A DNA stretch of 36,688 nucleotides from Nesterenkonia sp. PF2B19 (GTDB lineage Bacteria; Actinomycetota; Actinomycetes; Actinomycetales; Micrococcaceae). Of the stretch, positions 23,998 through 31,092 are shown in pieces. The first letter of the stretch is position 1. Each line of letters opens with the position of its first letter. The notes beneath the pieces are model-generated. The model made no database searches, was not told where the DNA came from, and saw only the letters and a program-made list of their open reading frames with translations. The DNA is taken from the NCBI RefSeq assembly GCF_001758425.2, contig NZ_MDSS02000036.1, positions 1 to 36,688 of the forward strand, read 5' to 3'. Position numbers and translations under genes: made by a program.

Positions 23998-24654
23998 CTA
24001 CTGTGCCGGCGTGCCGGCGTCGGGCTCCTTGGGGAAGCCCGAGATTCCGCGCCAAGCCAAACGGGACGTCAGCTGCGAGGAGACGTCCAGGTCCGGACGC
24101 TCCGAGAGCCGGCTCCAGTGACGGGCCGCCGAGGTGATCATGCCGATGAGCCCGTGCCCCAGCAGGGTGGCCTCCGCCATGGGCTGGCCCGTGTCGTCCG
24201 CGATGACCTCCGCGATGGCGGCGGCCACATTGTCATGGAAGCGTTCCATGCGGGTCTCGACGGCCTCATCGTTGTCCATCCCGGAGGTGAACAGCAGCCG
24301 ATAGGCCTCGTCCTCCCGCGAGATGAACTCGTAGAAGGCCGTCATGGTGGCCGAGACGCGCTCCTTGTTGTCCTCGGTGGACCCCAGCGCCTCCGTGATC
24401 ATCCGCTCCAGCTGCGCCAGGTGCGTGTCCAGCAGGTCCAGGAAGAGCTCGTGCTTGCCCGGGAAGTGCTGATAGAGCACCGGTTTGGAGACCTGGGCGA
24501 CGTCGGCGATGTCATCCATCGACGCCGCGTGGTACCCCTTGGCCACGAAGACCTGCAGCGCACAGTCCAGCAGCTGGCGTCGACGCTGCTCGCGCGGCAT
24601 CCGCTTGGCGCGCTGCGGAGTGCTCGGCTCGGAGGTGGTCGCGTCCTGTGTCAT
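23998..24654 (-). CDS. TetR/AcrR family transcriptional regulator
   Basis: DNA-binding repressor of 218 residues from the ATG at 24654. The N-terminal helix-turn-helix is complete: PREQRRRQLLDCALQVFVAKGYHAASMDDIADVAQVSKPVLYQHFPGKHELFLDLL (about 20-75). The C-terminal ligand-binding domain has no recognisable ligand signature (RLLFTSGMDNDEAVETRMERFH, LLGHGLIGMITSAARHW). A TACACT box 8 bases before the ATG and the lack of a ribosome site suggest a leaderless mRNA; an in-frame GTG at 24660 is an alternative start. Targets are unknown, with the adjacent DUF3107 and helicase genes as candidates. Confidence 0.9.
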   Translation of the reverse strand: MTQDATTSEPSTPQRAKRMPREQRRRQLLDCALQVFVAKGYHAASMDDIADVAQVSKPVLYQHFPGKHELFLDLLDTHLAQLERMITEALGSTEDNKERVSATMTAFYEFISREDEAYRLLFTSGMDNDEAVETRMERFHDNVAAAIAEVIADDTGQPMAEATLLGHGLIGMITSAARHWSRLSERPDLDVSSQLTSRLAWRGISGFPKEPDAGTPAQ

Positions 24655-24668
24655 GGACACCCAGTGTA
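24655..24668 (-). promoter_or_regulatory. TetR gene -10 box, probably leaderless
   Basis: Minus-strand TACACT at 24668-24663 is followed by 8 bases and the ATG. No Shine-Dalgarno sequence fits in this space. No clear -35 box is seen. Confidence 0.5.
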
Positions 24669-24757
24669 CGGAACCGCGCCCTCCCCGCGTGACACCTGTG
24701 CCCGTCGACGCGGACGCCCCGCCCGCCCGGCGACGGCGCCGAGCTGAGGGCCGGGAC

Positions 24758-25618
24758 TCACACGCCGGGAAGGCGTCCGTACGCCGGAGAGCCGGTGGCC
24801 AGGTCCAGCAGTTCCGCGACCGTGTCCAGGTCGGTGGAGTTCTCTCCGATGAGGTTCGGTTTTCCCGCGCCGTGATAGTCCGAGGAGCCGGTGGTCAGCA
24901 GGTCGTGCCGCCGCGCCAGGTCCAGCAGGATGCGTCGGCCGTCGGGCGGATTGTCCCGGTGCCAGACCTCCACGCCGGCCAGTCCGACCTCGATCATCTC
25001 CTCCAGCTGATCCATCGACACCGTCCGCCCCCGCGTCGAGGCCATCGAGTGGGCGATCACCGGGACTCCCCCGGCCTCCCGGACCAGCCGGATCGCCGTG
25101 GTCGGGTGCATGTTCTCCTGGCTGACGTAGTACGGGGATCCGCGGAACAGGAGCCGATCGAAGGCCTCCTGCCGGTCGGCCACCGCACCGATGGCCACGA
25201 GAGCGTCCGCCAGATGAGGCCGCCCCACCGTGGCGCCGTCGGCGACCTGCTCCAGCACATCATCCCAGCTCAAGGGGAAGTCGACGCTGAGGCGCTCGGC
25301 CATGCGTTGGGCCCGCGTCACCCGTCCGGTCCGGGCGTCGCGGATGGCCCGGGCGAGGCCTTCGTGGTGCGGATCGTGCAGATAGCTGAGCATGTGGACG
25401 CTGATGCGATCATCAGTCAGCGTGGTGATCTCCATGCCGGGGATCAACAGGATCCCGTGCTCCTGGGCGGCACGCATCGCCTCGGCCCAGCCGACCGTGG
25501 TGTCATGGTCGGTCAGCGCCAGCCCGTCGAGGCCTGCCCGCGCCGCGGTGGCCACGACGTCTGCCGGGGACTGTGTGCCGTCGGAGCAGTACGAATGCGT
25601 GTGGAGGTCGACGCCCAT
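24758..25618 (-). CDS. PHP domain phosphoesterase (YciV/TrpH-like)
   Basis: Metal-dependent phosphoesterase of 286 residues. The PHP metal-binding residues are visible: His6, His8 and Asp13 in VDLHTHSYCSDG, LALTDHDT at 34-40, Glu63 in IPGMEIT, HMLSYLHD, VIAHSMAS and the C-terminal SSDYHG. Length and the GRPHLADALV insert match the YciV/TrpH group, which hydrolyses 3',5'-nucleotide bisphosphates such as pAp or trims RNA 5' ends. pAp removal would be consistent with sulfur metabolism elsewhere in the window, but the genes are not linked in an operon and CysH here uses APS, so this is only a possibility. It diverges from pepP across 81 bases. Confidence 0.88.
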   Translation of the reverse strand: MGVDLHTHSYCSDGTQSPADVVATAARAGLDGLALTDHDTTVGWAEAMRAAQEHGILLIPGMEITTLTDDRISVHMLSYLHDPHHEGLARAIRDARTGRVTRAQRMAERLSVDFPLSWDDVLEQVADGATVGRPHLADALVAIGAVADRQEAFDRLLFRGSPYYVSQENMHPTTAIRLVREAGGVPVIAHSMASTRGRTVSMDQLEEMIEVGLAGVEVWHRDNPPDGRRILLDLARRHDLLTTGSSDYHGAGKPNLIGENSTDLDTVAELLDLATGSPAYGRLPGV

Positions 25619-25630
25619 GGACTCACTGTA
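25619..25630 (-). promoter_or_regulatory. PHP gene -10 box, probably leaderless
   Basis: Minus-strand TACAGT at 25630-25625 lies exactly 6 bases before the ATG. This spacing puts the transcription start at the start codon, and there is no ribosome site. Confidence 0.55.
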
Positions 25631-25699
25631 TCCGCCACAGAGGGTGAGTGGCCTCGTCCACGGTGGGAGCGGCCGCCGTTAAGTGGAACACTGGTGTCC

Positions 25700-27295
25700 A
25701 TGCTCAGTTCGCAGAATCATGCTTCTTCCACTCGGGCGCCCGGCGAGGCGCCGTCGACGACGGCGGACGAGTCCGCCGACCAGCCGCTCGAGGACCGGGG
25801 CTCCAACCGGTCCCAGCGCCCCACCTCCGACGCGTTCCGCGAGTTCATGGCGTCCTCCTGGGCGCCGGCCGAGGACGTCCGACACGACCGTGACGCCGTT
25901 GCCGACCACGCGGCACAGCGCCGACGTCGGGTCTCCGAAGCCTTCGCCGGGGAACGGCTGGTCCTTCCGGCGGGACCGCTGAAGGTCCGCTCCAACGACA
26001 CCGACTACCGCTTCCGCCCGCATTCGGCCTTCGCCCACCTCACCGGGCTGGGGGTCGACCACGAGCCGGATGCGGTCCTGGTGTTCGAGCCCGTGGACGA
26101 GGGTGCCGGCGATGACGGCGGCCACCACGAGTGCACGCTGTACTTCAAGCCCATGGCCGGCCGGGACTCCGAGGAGTTCTACGCCGACGCCCGCCACGGC
26201 GAGTTCTGGATCGGCCCGCGCCCGGGGCTCGACGAGTTCCGCCAGCGCCTGGGCCTGCGCACCGCCGACCTCTCCGAACTGGAGGTGGCCGTGACCAAGA
26301 ACGCCGGCGCCGTGGAGATCGGCGGCACCCGGATCCGGCTGCTGCGGGAGGTGGACCTCAACGTCGACGCCCTGGTGGACACCTCCCGCATCAACACCGG
26401 CGTGGACCTGGAGGCCTCCGACTCGCTGGACGCCGAGCTCGCCGAGCACCTCTCCGCACTGCGGCTGGTCAAGGACGACTGGGAGGTGGAGCAGCTGCGC
26501 ACTTCGGTGGCCTCCACGATCGCCGGCTTCCACGACGTCGTCGCCGCACTGCCCCGCGCGGTGGGCCACAGCCGCGGCGAGCGCGTGGTGGAGGGGGCGT
26601 TCTTCGCCCGGGCCCGCCTGGAGGGCAACGACCTCGGCTATGACACGATCGCGGCCTCCGGCAACAACGCGACCGTGCTGCACTGGATCCGCAACACCGG
26701 CGAGGTGCGCGAGGGCGACCTTCTGCTGCTGGACGCCGGCGTGGAGGCCGACTCCCTCTACACCGCAGACATCACCCGCACCCTGCCGGTGAGCGGCAGC
26801 TTCAGCGAGGTGCAGCGGCGGGTCTACGAGGCCGTGCTGGCCGCCGCCGACGCCGCCTTCGAGGTGGTCCGGCCGGGCATCCGCTTCCGCGAGATCCACC
26901 AGACCGCCGTGCGCGTGCTCGCCGAGCACCTGGACTCCTGGGGACTGCTGCCGGTGAGTCTCGAGGAGGCCCTGTCCGAGGAGGGTCAGCACCACCGCCG
27001 GTGGATGCCGCACGGCACCTCCCACCATCTGGGACTGGACGTGCACGACTGCGCCCAGGCCAAGCGGGAGCTCTACCTGGACGGCGTCCTCGAAGAGGGC
27101 ATGGTGTTCACCATCGAGCCCGGCCTGTACTTCAAGGCCGAGGACCTCGCGGTGCCCGAGGAGTACCGCGGCATCGGGGTACGGATCGAGGACGACGTGC
27201 TGGTCACCGCCGACGGTGCCGAGAACCTCTCGGCCGCGCTCCCCCGGACCGCCGAGGACGTGGAGGCGTGGATGCGCGGGATCTGGGAGCGCTGA
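25700..27295 (+). CDS. pepP: Xaa-Pro aminopeptidase (M24B, aminopeptidase P)
   Basis: Cytosolic metallopeptidase releasing N-terminal residues that precede proline; 531 residues. The AMP_N domain spans roughly 65-220 (RRRVSEAFAGERLVLPAGPLKVRSNDTDYRFRP...FAHLTG). The pita-bread catalytic domain has the five metal ligands Asp345 (LLLDAG), Asp357 (TADITR), His442 (GTSHHLGLDVHD), Glu473 (FTIEPGLYF) and Glu497 (GVRIEDDV). The first 60 residues are a polar, poorly ordered extension. The frame stays open far upstream, but only as a shadow of the PHP and TetR genes. The ATG at 25700 is chosen because protein-like sequence begins there; AACACT 7 bases before it may be a leaderless promoter. A strong terminator follows. 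Confidence 0.94.
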   Translation: MLSSQNHASSTRAPGEAPSTTADESADQPLEDRGSNRSQRPTSDAFREFMASSWAPAEDVRHDRDAVADHAAQRRRRVSEAFAGERLVLPAGPLKVRSNDTDYRFRPHSAFAHLTGLGVDHEPDAVLVFEPVDEGAGDDGGHHECTLYFKPMAGRDSEEFYADARHGEFWIGPRPGLDEFRQRLGLRTADLSELEVAVTKNAGAVEIGGTRIRLLREVDLNVDALVDTSRINTGVDLEASDSLDAELAEHLSALRLVKDDWEVEQLRTSVASTIAGFHDVVAALPRAVGHSRGERVVEGAFFARARLEGNDLGYDTIAASGNNATVLHWIRNTGEVREGDLLLLDAGVEADSLYTADITRTLPVSGSFSEVQRRVYEAVLAAADAAFEVVRPGIRFREIHQTAVRVLAEHLDSWGLLPVSLEEALSEEGQHHRRWMPHGTSHHLGLDVHDCAQAKRELYLDGVLEEGMVFTIEPGLYFKAEDLAVPEEYRGIGVRIEDDVLVTADGAENLSAALPRTAEDVEAWMRGIWER

Positions 27296-27354
27296 GGCCC
27301 GCCCTCCGGCGGACACGGGCGGCGGACGATCCCCCCGGCCCCTGTCACGTGAAC

Positions 27355-27394
27355 AGAGCCCCGGGTGCCATGATGAATCGGCACCCGGGGCTCT
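27355..27394 (+). terminator. Rho-independent terminator after pepP
   Basis: GAGCCCCGGGTGCC (27356-27369) and its exact complement (27380-27393) form a 14-bp stem, 15 with the flanking A-T pair, around a 10-base loop, followed by TTATT. It lies 60 bases after the pepP stop. Confidence 0.88.
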
Positions 27395-27399
27395 TATTC

Positions 27400-27659
27400 G
27401 CCCGGGACCGTCTACGCAGGGGCGGTGTCGGCGCGGTCCGTCATGGCCCGTCCGACCGATCCGGGCTGCCTGACTGATCCGGGGGTCATTCTCCGGCACG
27501 CACCGCGGCACTGACGCGCGTCACCCAGGGCCCGAGTCGCCGGAAAGTGACTCCTCGATCGAGGACACGAGCTCGCCATGGCTGTTCAGACGCCGTGGGC
27601 CGGTCCTATCCTGACGGCACGGACCAGACAGGTCCCGTCGACTTCCCTAGGAGGCTCCC
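27400..27659. other. Intergenic region upstream of the GlsB-like gene
   Basis: Together with the terminator this makes a 364-base gap without a gene. TATCCT at 27607-27612 with GTTCAG 17 bases upstream may be the promoter of the next gene, a weak match. A perfect 14-bp palindrome, TCCTCGATCGAGGA (27552-27565), shares its core with the centre of the 66-base palindrome behind hemA. Nothing else stands out. Confidence 0.35.
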
Positions 27660-27932
27660 ATGAGCATCATCGGCTGGCTCGTCCTCGGTCTCATCGCGGG
27701 CGCCATCGCTCGTGCCATCCTGCCCGGCCAGCAGCCCGGAGGGTGGATCGCCGCACTCATCACCGGTGTGCTGGGCGCACTGGTCGGCGGATTCATCGCC
27801 TCCGCCATCTTCGGCGTCAACGTCAACGATGCCTTCTTCGACCTCGGCACCTGGCTGTTCGCCATCGGCGGCGGCGTGATCGTGGCGTTCCTCTGGCAGG
27901 CCATCACCGGGCGGCGCGGCGCTGAGGCCTGA
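27660..27932 (+). CDS. GlsB/YeaQ/YmgE family stress-associated membrane protein
   Basis: Small hydrophobic protein of 90 residues with about three membrane spans: IIGWLVLGLIAGAIARAILPG, WIAALITGVLGALVGGFIASAIFG and LFAIGGGVIVAFLWQAI. The GLIAGAIAR, PGxxPGGW and LGALVGG glycine motifs are typical of the transglycosylase-associated family PF04226. Members are induced in envelope and osmotic stress, but the biochemical role is unknown. The ATG has a good TAGGAGG ribosome site. It converges with the next gene. Confidence 0.9.
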   Translation: MSIIGWLVLGLIAGAIARAILPGQQPGGWIAALITGVLGALVGGFIASAIFGVNVNDAFFDLGTWLFAIGGGVIVAFLWQAITGRRGAEA

Positions 27933-27947
27933 GGCCCTGTTCGCCGA

Positions 27948-28850
27948 TCACTGACGGTCTGACTCCTGGGGCCGGCCCTCCTGTGCCCCGTCAGCCGCAG
28001 AGCGGTCGTCGCCCGGCTGTTCCTGCGCCGGCTGTTCCTGCGCCGGCTGTTCCGGGGAACGCTGCTCCTGCACGGGCTGTTCCGGGGAACGCTGCTCCTG
28101 CACGGGCTGCTGGTCCACACGGACGCCGAACCGGGGCCTGCCGTCAGGAAGGTCGTCGTAGCCCGCGCGAGGCTGCGCCGCCGAGGCGCCGCCCTGCTGA
28201 GCAGGATCGCTGGTGCCCTCCGGAGCACCCGCGGCCGGGGACGCGACGTCGGCACCCGCCGACGGCTGCTGGCTCACCGGCTGCTGGTTCGGCGACTGCT
28301 GGTCCGGCGACTGCTGGTTCGGTGCCAAGGGCTGGGATGTGGGGTCGTCATAGGCGGTCACGCCGCGCACTCCCGCGCCGGGGACGAGCTGCCGCGCCCG
28401 GTGGGCCACGGAAAAGTCACAGACGACGTCGAAGGTGGTCGCCACCAGCTGCGACGACGAGGCGAAGTCCCGCCGCCCCTTGCGGATCGCGTAGCTGATC
28501 ACCCCGACGATCATCCAGATCGCCATGCCCAGCAGGACCGCCAGCAGCAGGTCCGGAAGACCGGACTCCGGGCTGAACAGCACGATGAGCAGTCCGATGA
28601 ACGCCCCGAACATGGCGCCCTGCGCCGCACCGGCGCCGGCCACCCGCGGATAGGACAGCCGGGTGCGGATGTGCTCGACGGTCCGCAGGTCGTTGCCCAC
28701 GATGGAGAGCGCCTTGATGTCGAAGCCGTCGGCGGCGGCCAGGTGGTCCACCACCTTTTGGGCATCCTCATAGGACCGGTAACGGCCCAGGAGCTCACCG
28801 CGGGGCAGCCCGCTGTTCTGGGGGGATGTCATCGGAGCATTGGTCGCCAT
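27948..28850 (-). CDS. General stress protein 17M-like membrane protein with repeat-rich tail
   Basis: A 300-residue protein. Residues 20-75 (LLGRYRSYEDAQKVVDHLAAADGFDIKALSIVGNDLRTVEHI) match the YflT/GSP17M-type domain (PF11181 as I recognise it). A glycine-rich link GAGAAQGAMFGAFIGLLIVLF and a second span LLLAVLLGMAIWMIVGVISYAI give two membrane helices. After a further soluble segment (SSSQLVATTFDVVCDFSVAHRARQLV) the last 120 residues are Gln/Pro/Glu-rich, with NQQSPDQQSPNQQ and EQPVQEQRSP units that include a 30-base DNA duplication. The family is linked to stress responses in Gram-positives, but its function is not known. The neighbouring GlsB-like gene fits a stress context. Confidence 0.82.
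   Translation of the reverse strand: MATNAPMTSPQNSGLPRGELLGRYRSYEDAQKVVDHLAAADGFDIKALSIVGNDLRTVEHIRTRLSYPRVAGAGAAQGAMFGAFIGLLIVLFSPESGLPDLLLAVLLGMAIWMIVGVISYAIRKGRRDFASSSQLVATTFDVVCDFSVAHRARQLVPGAGVRGVTAYDDPTSQPLAPNQQSPDQQSPNQQPVSQQPSAGADVASPAAGAPEGTSDPAQQGGASAAQPRAGYDDLPDGRPRFGVRVDQQPVQEQRSPEQPVQEQRSPEQPAQEQPAQEQPGDDRSAADGAQEGRPQESDRQ
28051..28110. repeat. 30-base tandem duplication in the stress-protein tail
   Basis: 28051-28080 and 28081-28110 are identical except for the last base, and two 15-base units of related sequence precede them. They encode Pro/Gln/Glu repeats on the minus strand, in frame. Confidence 0.85.
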
Positions 28851-28903
28851 GCCACCATTCTGCCCCGTCCCGGACGCGGTCGGTCCTCGTCCGGCTGTGA
28901 GTT

Positions 28904-28924
28904 CGCACAGGGCGCACCTGTGCG
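28904..28924 (-). terminator. Stem-loop after the HEPN-like gene, possible terminator
   Basis: CGCACAGG and CCTGTGCG form a perfect 8-bp stem around a 5-base loop, 4 bases beyond the stop of the gene at 28929. No T-run follows, so efficiency is doubtful. A second palindrome, GGCGCTCAGCGCC, overlaps the stop codon. Confidence 0.4.
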
Positions 28925-28928
28925 GCGC

Positions 28929-29738
28929 TCAGCGCCCCAGCTGGTGGACGAGCCCGCGCGGGAGGTCATGCGGACCCCACAGCCGTCCCGGATCCCTCAC
29001 TCCGCGGACGCGCTGCGGCGGATCGTCGGCAAACCACCAGCCGGGCGGTCTCGGCACGGCGTCGGCAGGGAAGTCCGCCGCCGCGGCCACATGGACGGTG
29101 ATCTGGTCCACCAGTTGGACCATCGTGGCCAGGCATGCCCGCGCGGCACCGGCCTGGATCGTGGTCGTGCGCTCCGTGGCCGCATCCGAGAGGGGCACCA
29201 GGTGGTCGTCGTGGGCCATCTGCTGCGGCAGGCAATGGTGGGCGATCCCGTTGCGCGTGGTGCGCCACCGCCGCAGCTCCTCATCCAGGTCACCGGGCGA
29301 ACCGTCGGCGCCCAGAGCACCCGTGACAAGCCTCGGGCCCTGCGGTGACCGACCTCGCCACCCGGAGAAGACCCTCACCCGCAGCTCCTCCGGCAGCCTC
29401 GACCGTGTCAGACCCGCCAGGATCGCGCGCCAGCCATCGTCGCCCTCCGCTGCGAACACCGATCGGCCGTGCGGGGTCCGCGCAGTGCCGGGCCCGTGCC
29501 ACTGCCGGCCCCGGCCCAGGTGGTGCAGATCCACGAGCTGACGTTCCAGCGCGGAGAAGGCCAGCAGGACGATCATGGGGTTGAGCACGCGGCGAGGCTG
29601 ATCTCCGCGGACCTCACGCTCATTGTGGATCAGCACCAGGTCCACCGCCTCGGAGAGGCGCTCGATCGCCGAGCGGCAGGACTCTTCGAAGGCCTGCTCC
29701 TGGTCACCGCGCAACGGATGCGCCCTGCTCTCCTCCAT
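28929..29738 (-). CDS. Uncharacterised protein with a HEPN-like RNxxxH motif
   Basis: A 269-residue soluble protein that I do not recognise at family level. The first 75 residues look helical (FEESCRSAIERLSEAVDLVLIH, then PMIVLLAFSALERQLVDLHHLG). Near the middle, DLDEELRRWRTTRNGIAHHCLP contains R162-N163-x3-H167, the RNxxxH form of the catalytic Rx4-6H motif of HEPN domains, which often act as RNases or as toxin and defence components. A further helical stretch follows (ARACLATMVQLVDQITVHVAA) and then a Pro/Arg-rich C-terminus. No antitoxin-like or nucleotidyltransferase gene is adjacent. CATACT 8 bases before the ATG suggests a leaderless transcript. That a real gene is present is likely from its start context and divergent position; the HEPN assignment rests on one motif plus helical context. 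Confidence 0.6.
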   Translation of the reverse strand: MEESRAHPLRGDQEQAFEESCRSAIERLSEAVDLVLIHNEREVRGDQPRRVLNPMIVLLAFSALERQLVDLHHLGRGRQWHGPGTARTPHGRSVFAAEGDDGWRAILAGLTRSRLPEELRVRVFSGWRGRSPQGPRLVTGALGADGSPGDLDEELRRWRTTRNGIAHHCLPQQMAHDDHLVPLSDAATERTTTIQAGAARACLATMVQLVDQITVHVAAAADFPADAVPRPPGWWFADDPPQRVRGVRDPGRLWGPHDLPRGLVHQLGR

Positions 29739-29823
29739 AGTCGCCCAGTATGCCCGCCCCGAGCCGCCGGGACCATCGGCACGCCTGACGCGACCCGGCC
29801 CGCGCCCCTAGACTGGGCGGGTG
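29739..29823. promoter_or_regulatory. Divergent leaderless promoters of the HEPN-like gene and mrp
   Basis: On the plus strand TAGACT (29809-29814) with CTGACG 18 bases upstream lies 6 bases before the mrp GTG. On the minus strand CATACT (29752-29747) lies 8 bases before the ATG at 29738. Neither gene has a ribosome site, so both mRNAs probably begin at their start codons. Confidence 0.6.
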
Positions 29824-30951
29824 TCTGATTCCCCCGTCACCGAGCGCATCCGCACCCGACTCTCCGAGGTCCTGGACCCGGAGATCCGGCTGCCGATCAC
29901 CCAGCTGGGCATGGTCGGCGACATCTCCGTGGACGGCGAAGGTGCCGCGCGGATCCACATCAAGCTGACCATCGAGGGCTGCCCGATGCGCAGCCGCATC
30001 GTGGACGACGTCACCGCCGCCGCGGTGCGCGCCGAGGGCGTGACCACGGCCTCCGTCGAGCTGGACGTGATGACCCCGCAGGAGCGCGCCGAGCTCAAGG
30101 AGCAGCTGCGCGGCGGCGAGTCCGGACGCATCAACCGGTTCGCCCAACCGGAGAGCCTCACCCGGGTCTACGCGGTGGCGTCGGGCAAAGGCGGGGTCGG
30201 CAAGTCCACGGTGACGGTGAACCTGGCCTGTGCCCTGGCCGACCAGGGTCTGAAGGTCGGGCTGATCGACGCCGACATCCACGGCTTCTCGGTGCCGGAC
30301 CTGATGGGCATCACGGACAGGCCCACCCGCCTGGACGAGATGATCCTGCCACCGGTGGCGCACGGGGTGAAGACCATCTCCATCGGCATGTTCCTGGACG
30401 GCAACCAGGCGGTGGCCTGGCGGGGCCCCATGCTCCACCGCGCCGTGGAGCAGTTCCTCACCGACGTGCACTTCGGCGACCTGGACGTCCTGCTGCTGGA
30501 CCTCCCGCCGGGCACCGGGGACATCGCGATCTCTGTGGCGCAGCTGCTGCCCGGCTCCGAGCTGCTGGTGGTGACCACCCCGCAGGCCGCCGCCTCCTCC
30601 ATCGCCGAGCGGGCGGGGGCGCTCAGCACCCAGACCGAGCAGAAGGTCGCCGGCGTCGTGGAGAACATGGGACCCATGACGCTGCCGGACGGCAGCACCC
30701 TGGACCTGTTCGGCAGCGGCGGCGGGCAGATCGTCGCCGACCGGCTCTCCGACCAGCTGGGGCGAGAGATTCCGCTGCTGGGCAGCGTCCCCCTGGACAC
30801 GGGCCTGCGCCAGGCCGGCGACGACGGCGCCCCCGCCGTCCTCTCCGCACCCGACTCCCCCGCCGGCACGGCGCTGCGCAGCATCGCCTCCGCGCTCGCC
30901 CAGCGGCCCCGGAGCCTGACGGAACGTCGACTGCCGTTCGGCCCGGCCTGA
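29821..30951 (+). CDS. mrp: Mrp/ApbC family iron-sulfur cluster carrier ATPase
   Basis: P-loop ATPase thought to carry [4Fe-4S] clusters to apoproteins; 376 residues. The N-terminal MIP18/DUF59 domain (about 5-95) has LSEVLDPEIRLPITQLGMV and the conserved cysteine in EGCPMRS (Cys54). The deviant Walker A is SGKGGVGKST at 121-130, followed by VGLIDADIHGFSVPDLMG, LLLDLPPGTGD and VTTPQAAA. Where many Mrp proteins have a CPxCG cluster-binding pair after VENM, this one reads VVENMGPMTLPDGSTLDLFGSGGG, without cysteines. That appears usual in Actinobacteria but leaves the cluster-binding site unclear. The GTG start at 29821 is set by the promoter 6 bases upstream and by similarity of the N-terminus. 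Confidence 0.94.
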   Translation: MSDSPVTERIRTRLSEVLDPEIRLPITQLGMVGDISVDGEGAARIHIKLTIEGCPMRSRIVDDVTAAAVRAEGVTTASVELDVMTPQERAELKEQLRGGESGRINRFAQPESLTRVYAVASGKGGVGKSTVTVNLACALADQGLKVGLIDADIHGFSVPDLMGITDRPTRLDEMILPPVAHGVKTISIGMFLDGNQAVAWRGPMLHRAVEQFLTDVHFGDLDVLLLDLPPGTGDIAISVAQLLPGSELLVVTTPQAAASSIAERAGALSTQTEQKVAGVVENMGPMTLPDGSTLDLFGSGGGQIVADRLSDQLGREIPLLGSVPLDTGLRQAGDDGAPAVLSAPDSPAGTALRSIASALAQRPRSLTERRLPFGPA

Positions 30952-30969
30952 GCCGCCGCCTCCTTCCGC

Positions 30970-30984
30970 GCCGACAGCGTCGGC
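30970..30984 (+). terminator. Short hairpin after mrp, possible terminator
   Basis: GCCGAC-AGC-GTCGGC forms a 6-bp stem 18 bases after the mrp stop. There is no T-run, so it is a weak candidate. Confidence 0.3.
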
Positions 30985-31016
30985 TCGTCATCCCTGCTCC
31001 GGTGACCCCTCTCGCC

Positions 31017-31039
31017 TAGGATGGTGCTGTGCATCACAG
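31017..31039 (+). promoter_or_regulatory. Promoter and operator-like site of the TAXI-TRAP operon
   Basis: TAGGAT (31017-31022) is a candidate -10 box. CTGTGCATCACAG (31027-31039), a perfect 5+3+5 inverted repeat, lies at the expected transcription start, where a GntR-like or similar dimeric repressor would block initiation. The start codon is 54 bases further on with its own GGGAG ribosome site. The regulator is unknown. Confidence 0.45.
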
Positions 31040-31092
31040 GACGTCGTGCTGCGCACCTGCACCAGCACCGTAGATCCACGAGGGAGAACACC

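Noticed and set aside
24758-25618. PHP protein as the pAp phosphatase of this sulfur pathway
   Set aside because: The CysH here has the iron-sulfur cysteines of an APS reductase, so PAPS and pAp are not expected from this operon, and the genes are far apart.
24485-25699. Upstream 405-codon extension of the aminopeptidase frame
   Set aside because: It runs antisense through the TetR and PHP genes and does not resemble a protein domain. Aminopeptidase-like sequence begins only after the ATG at 25700.
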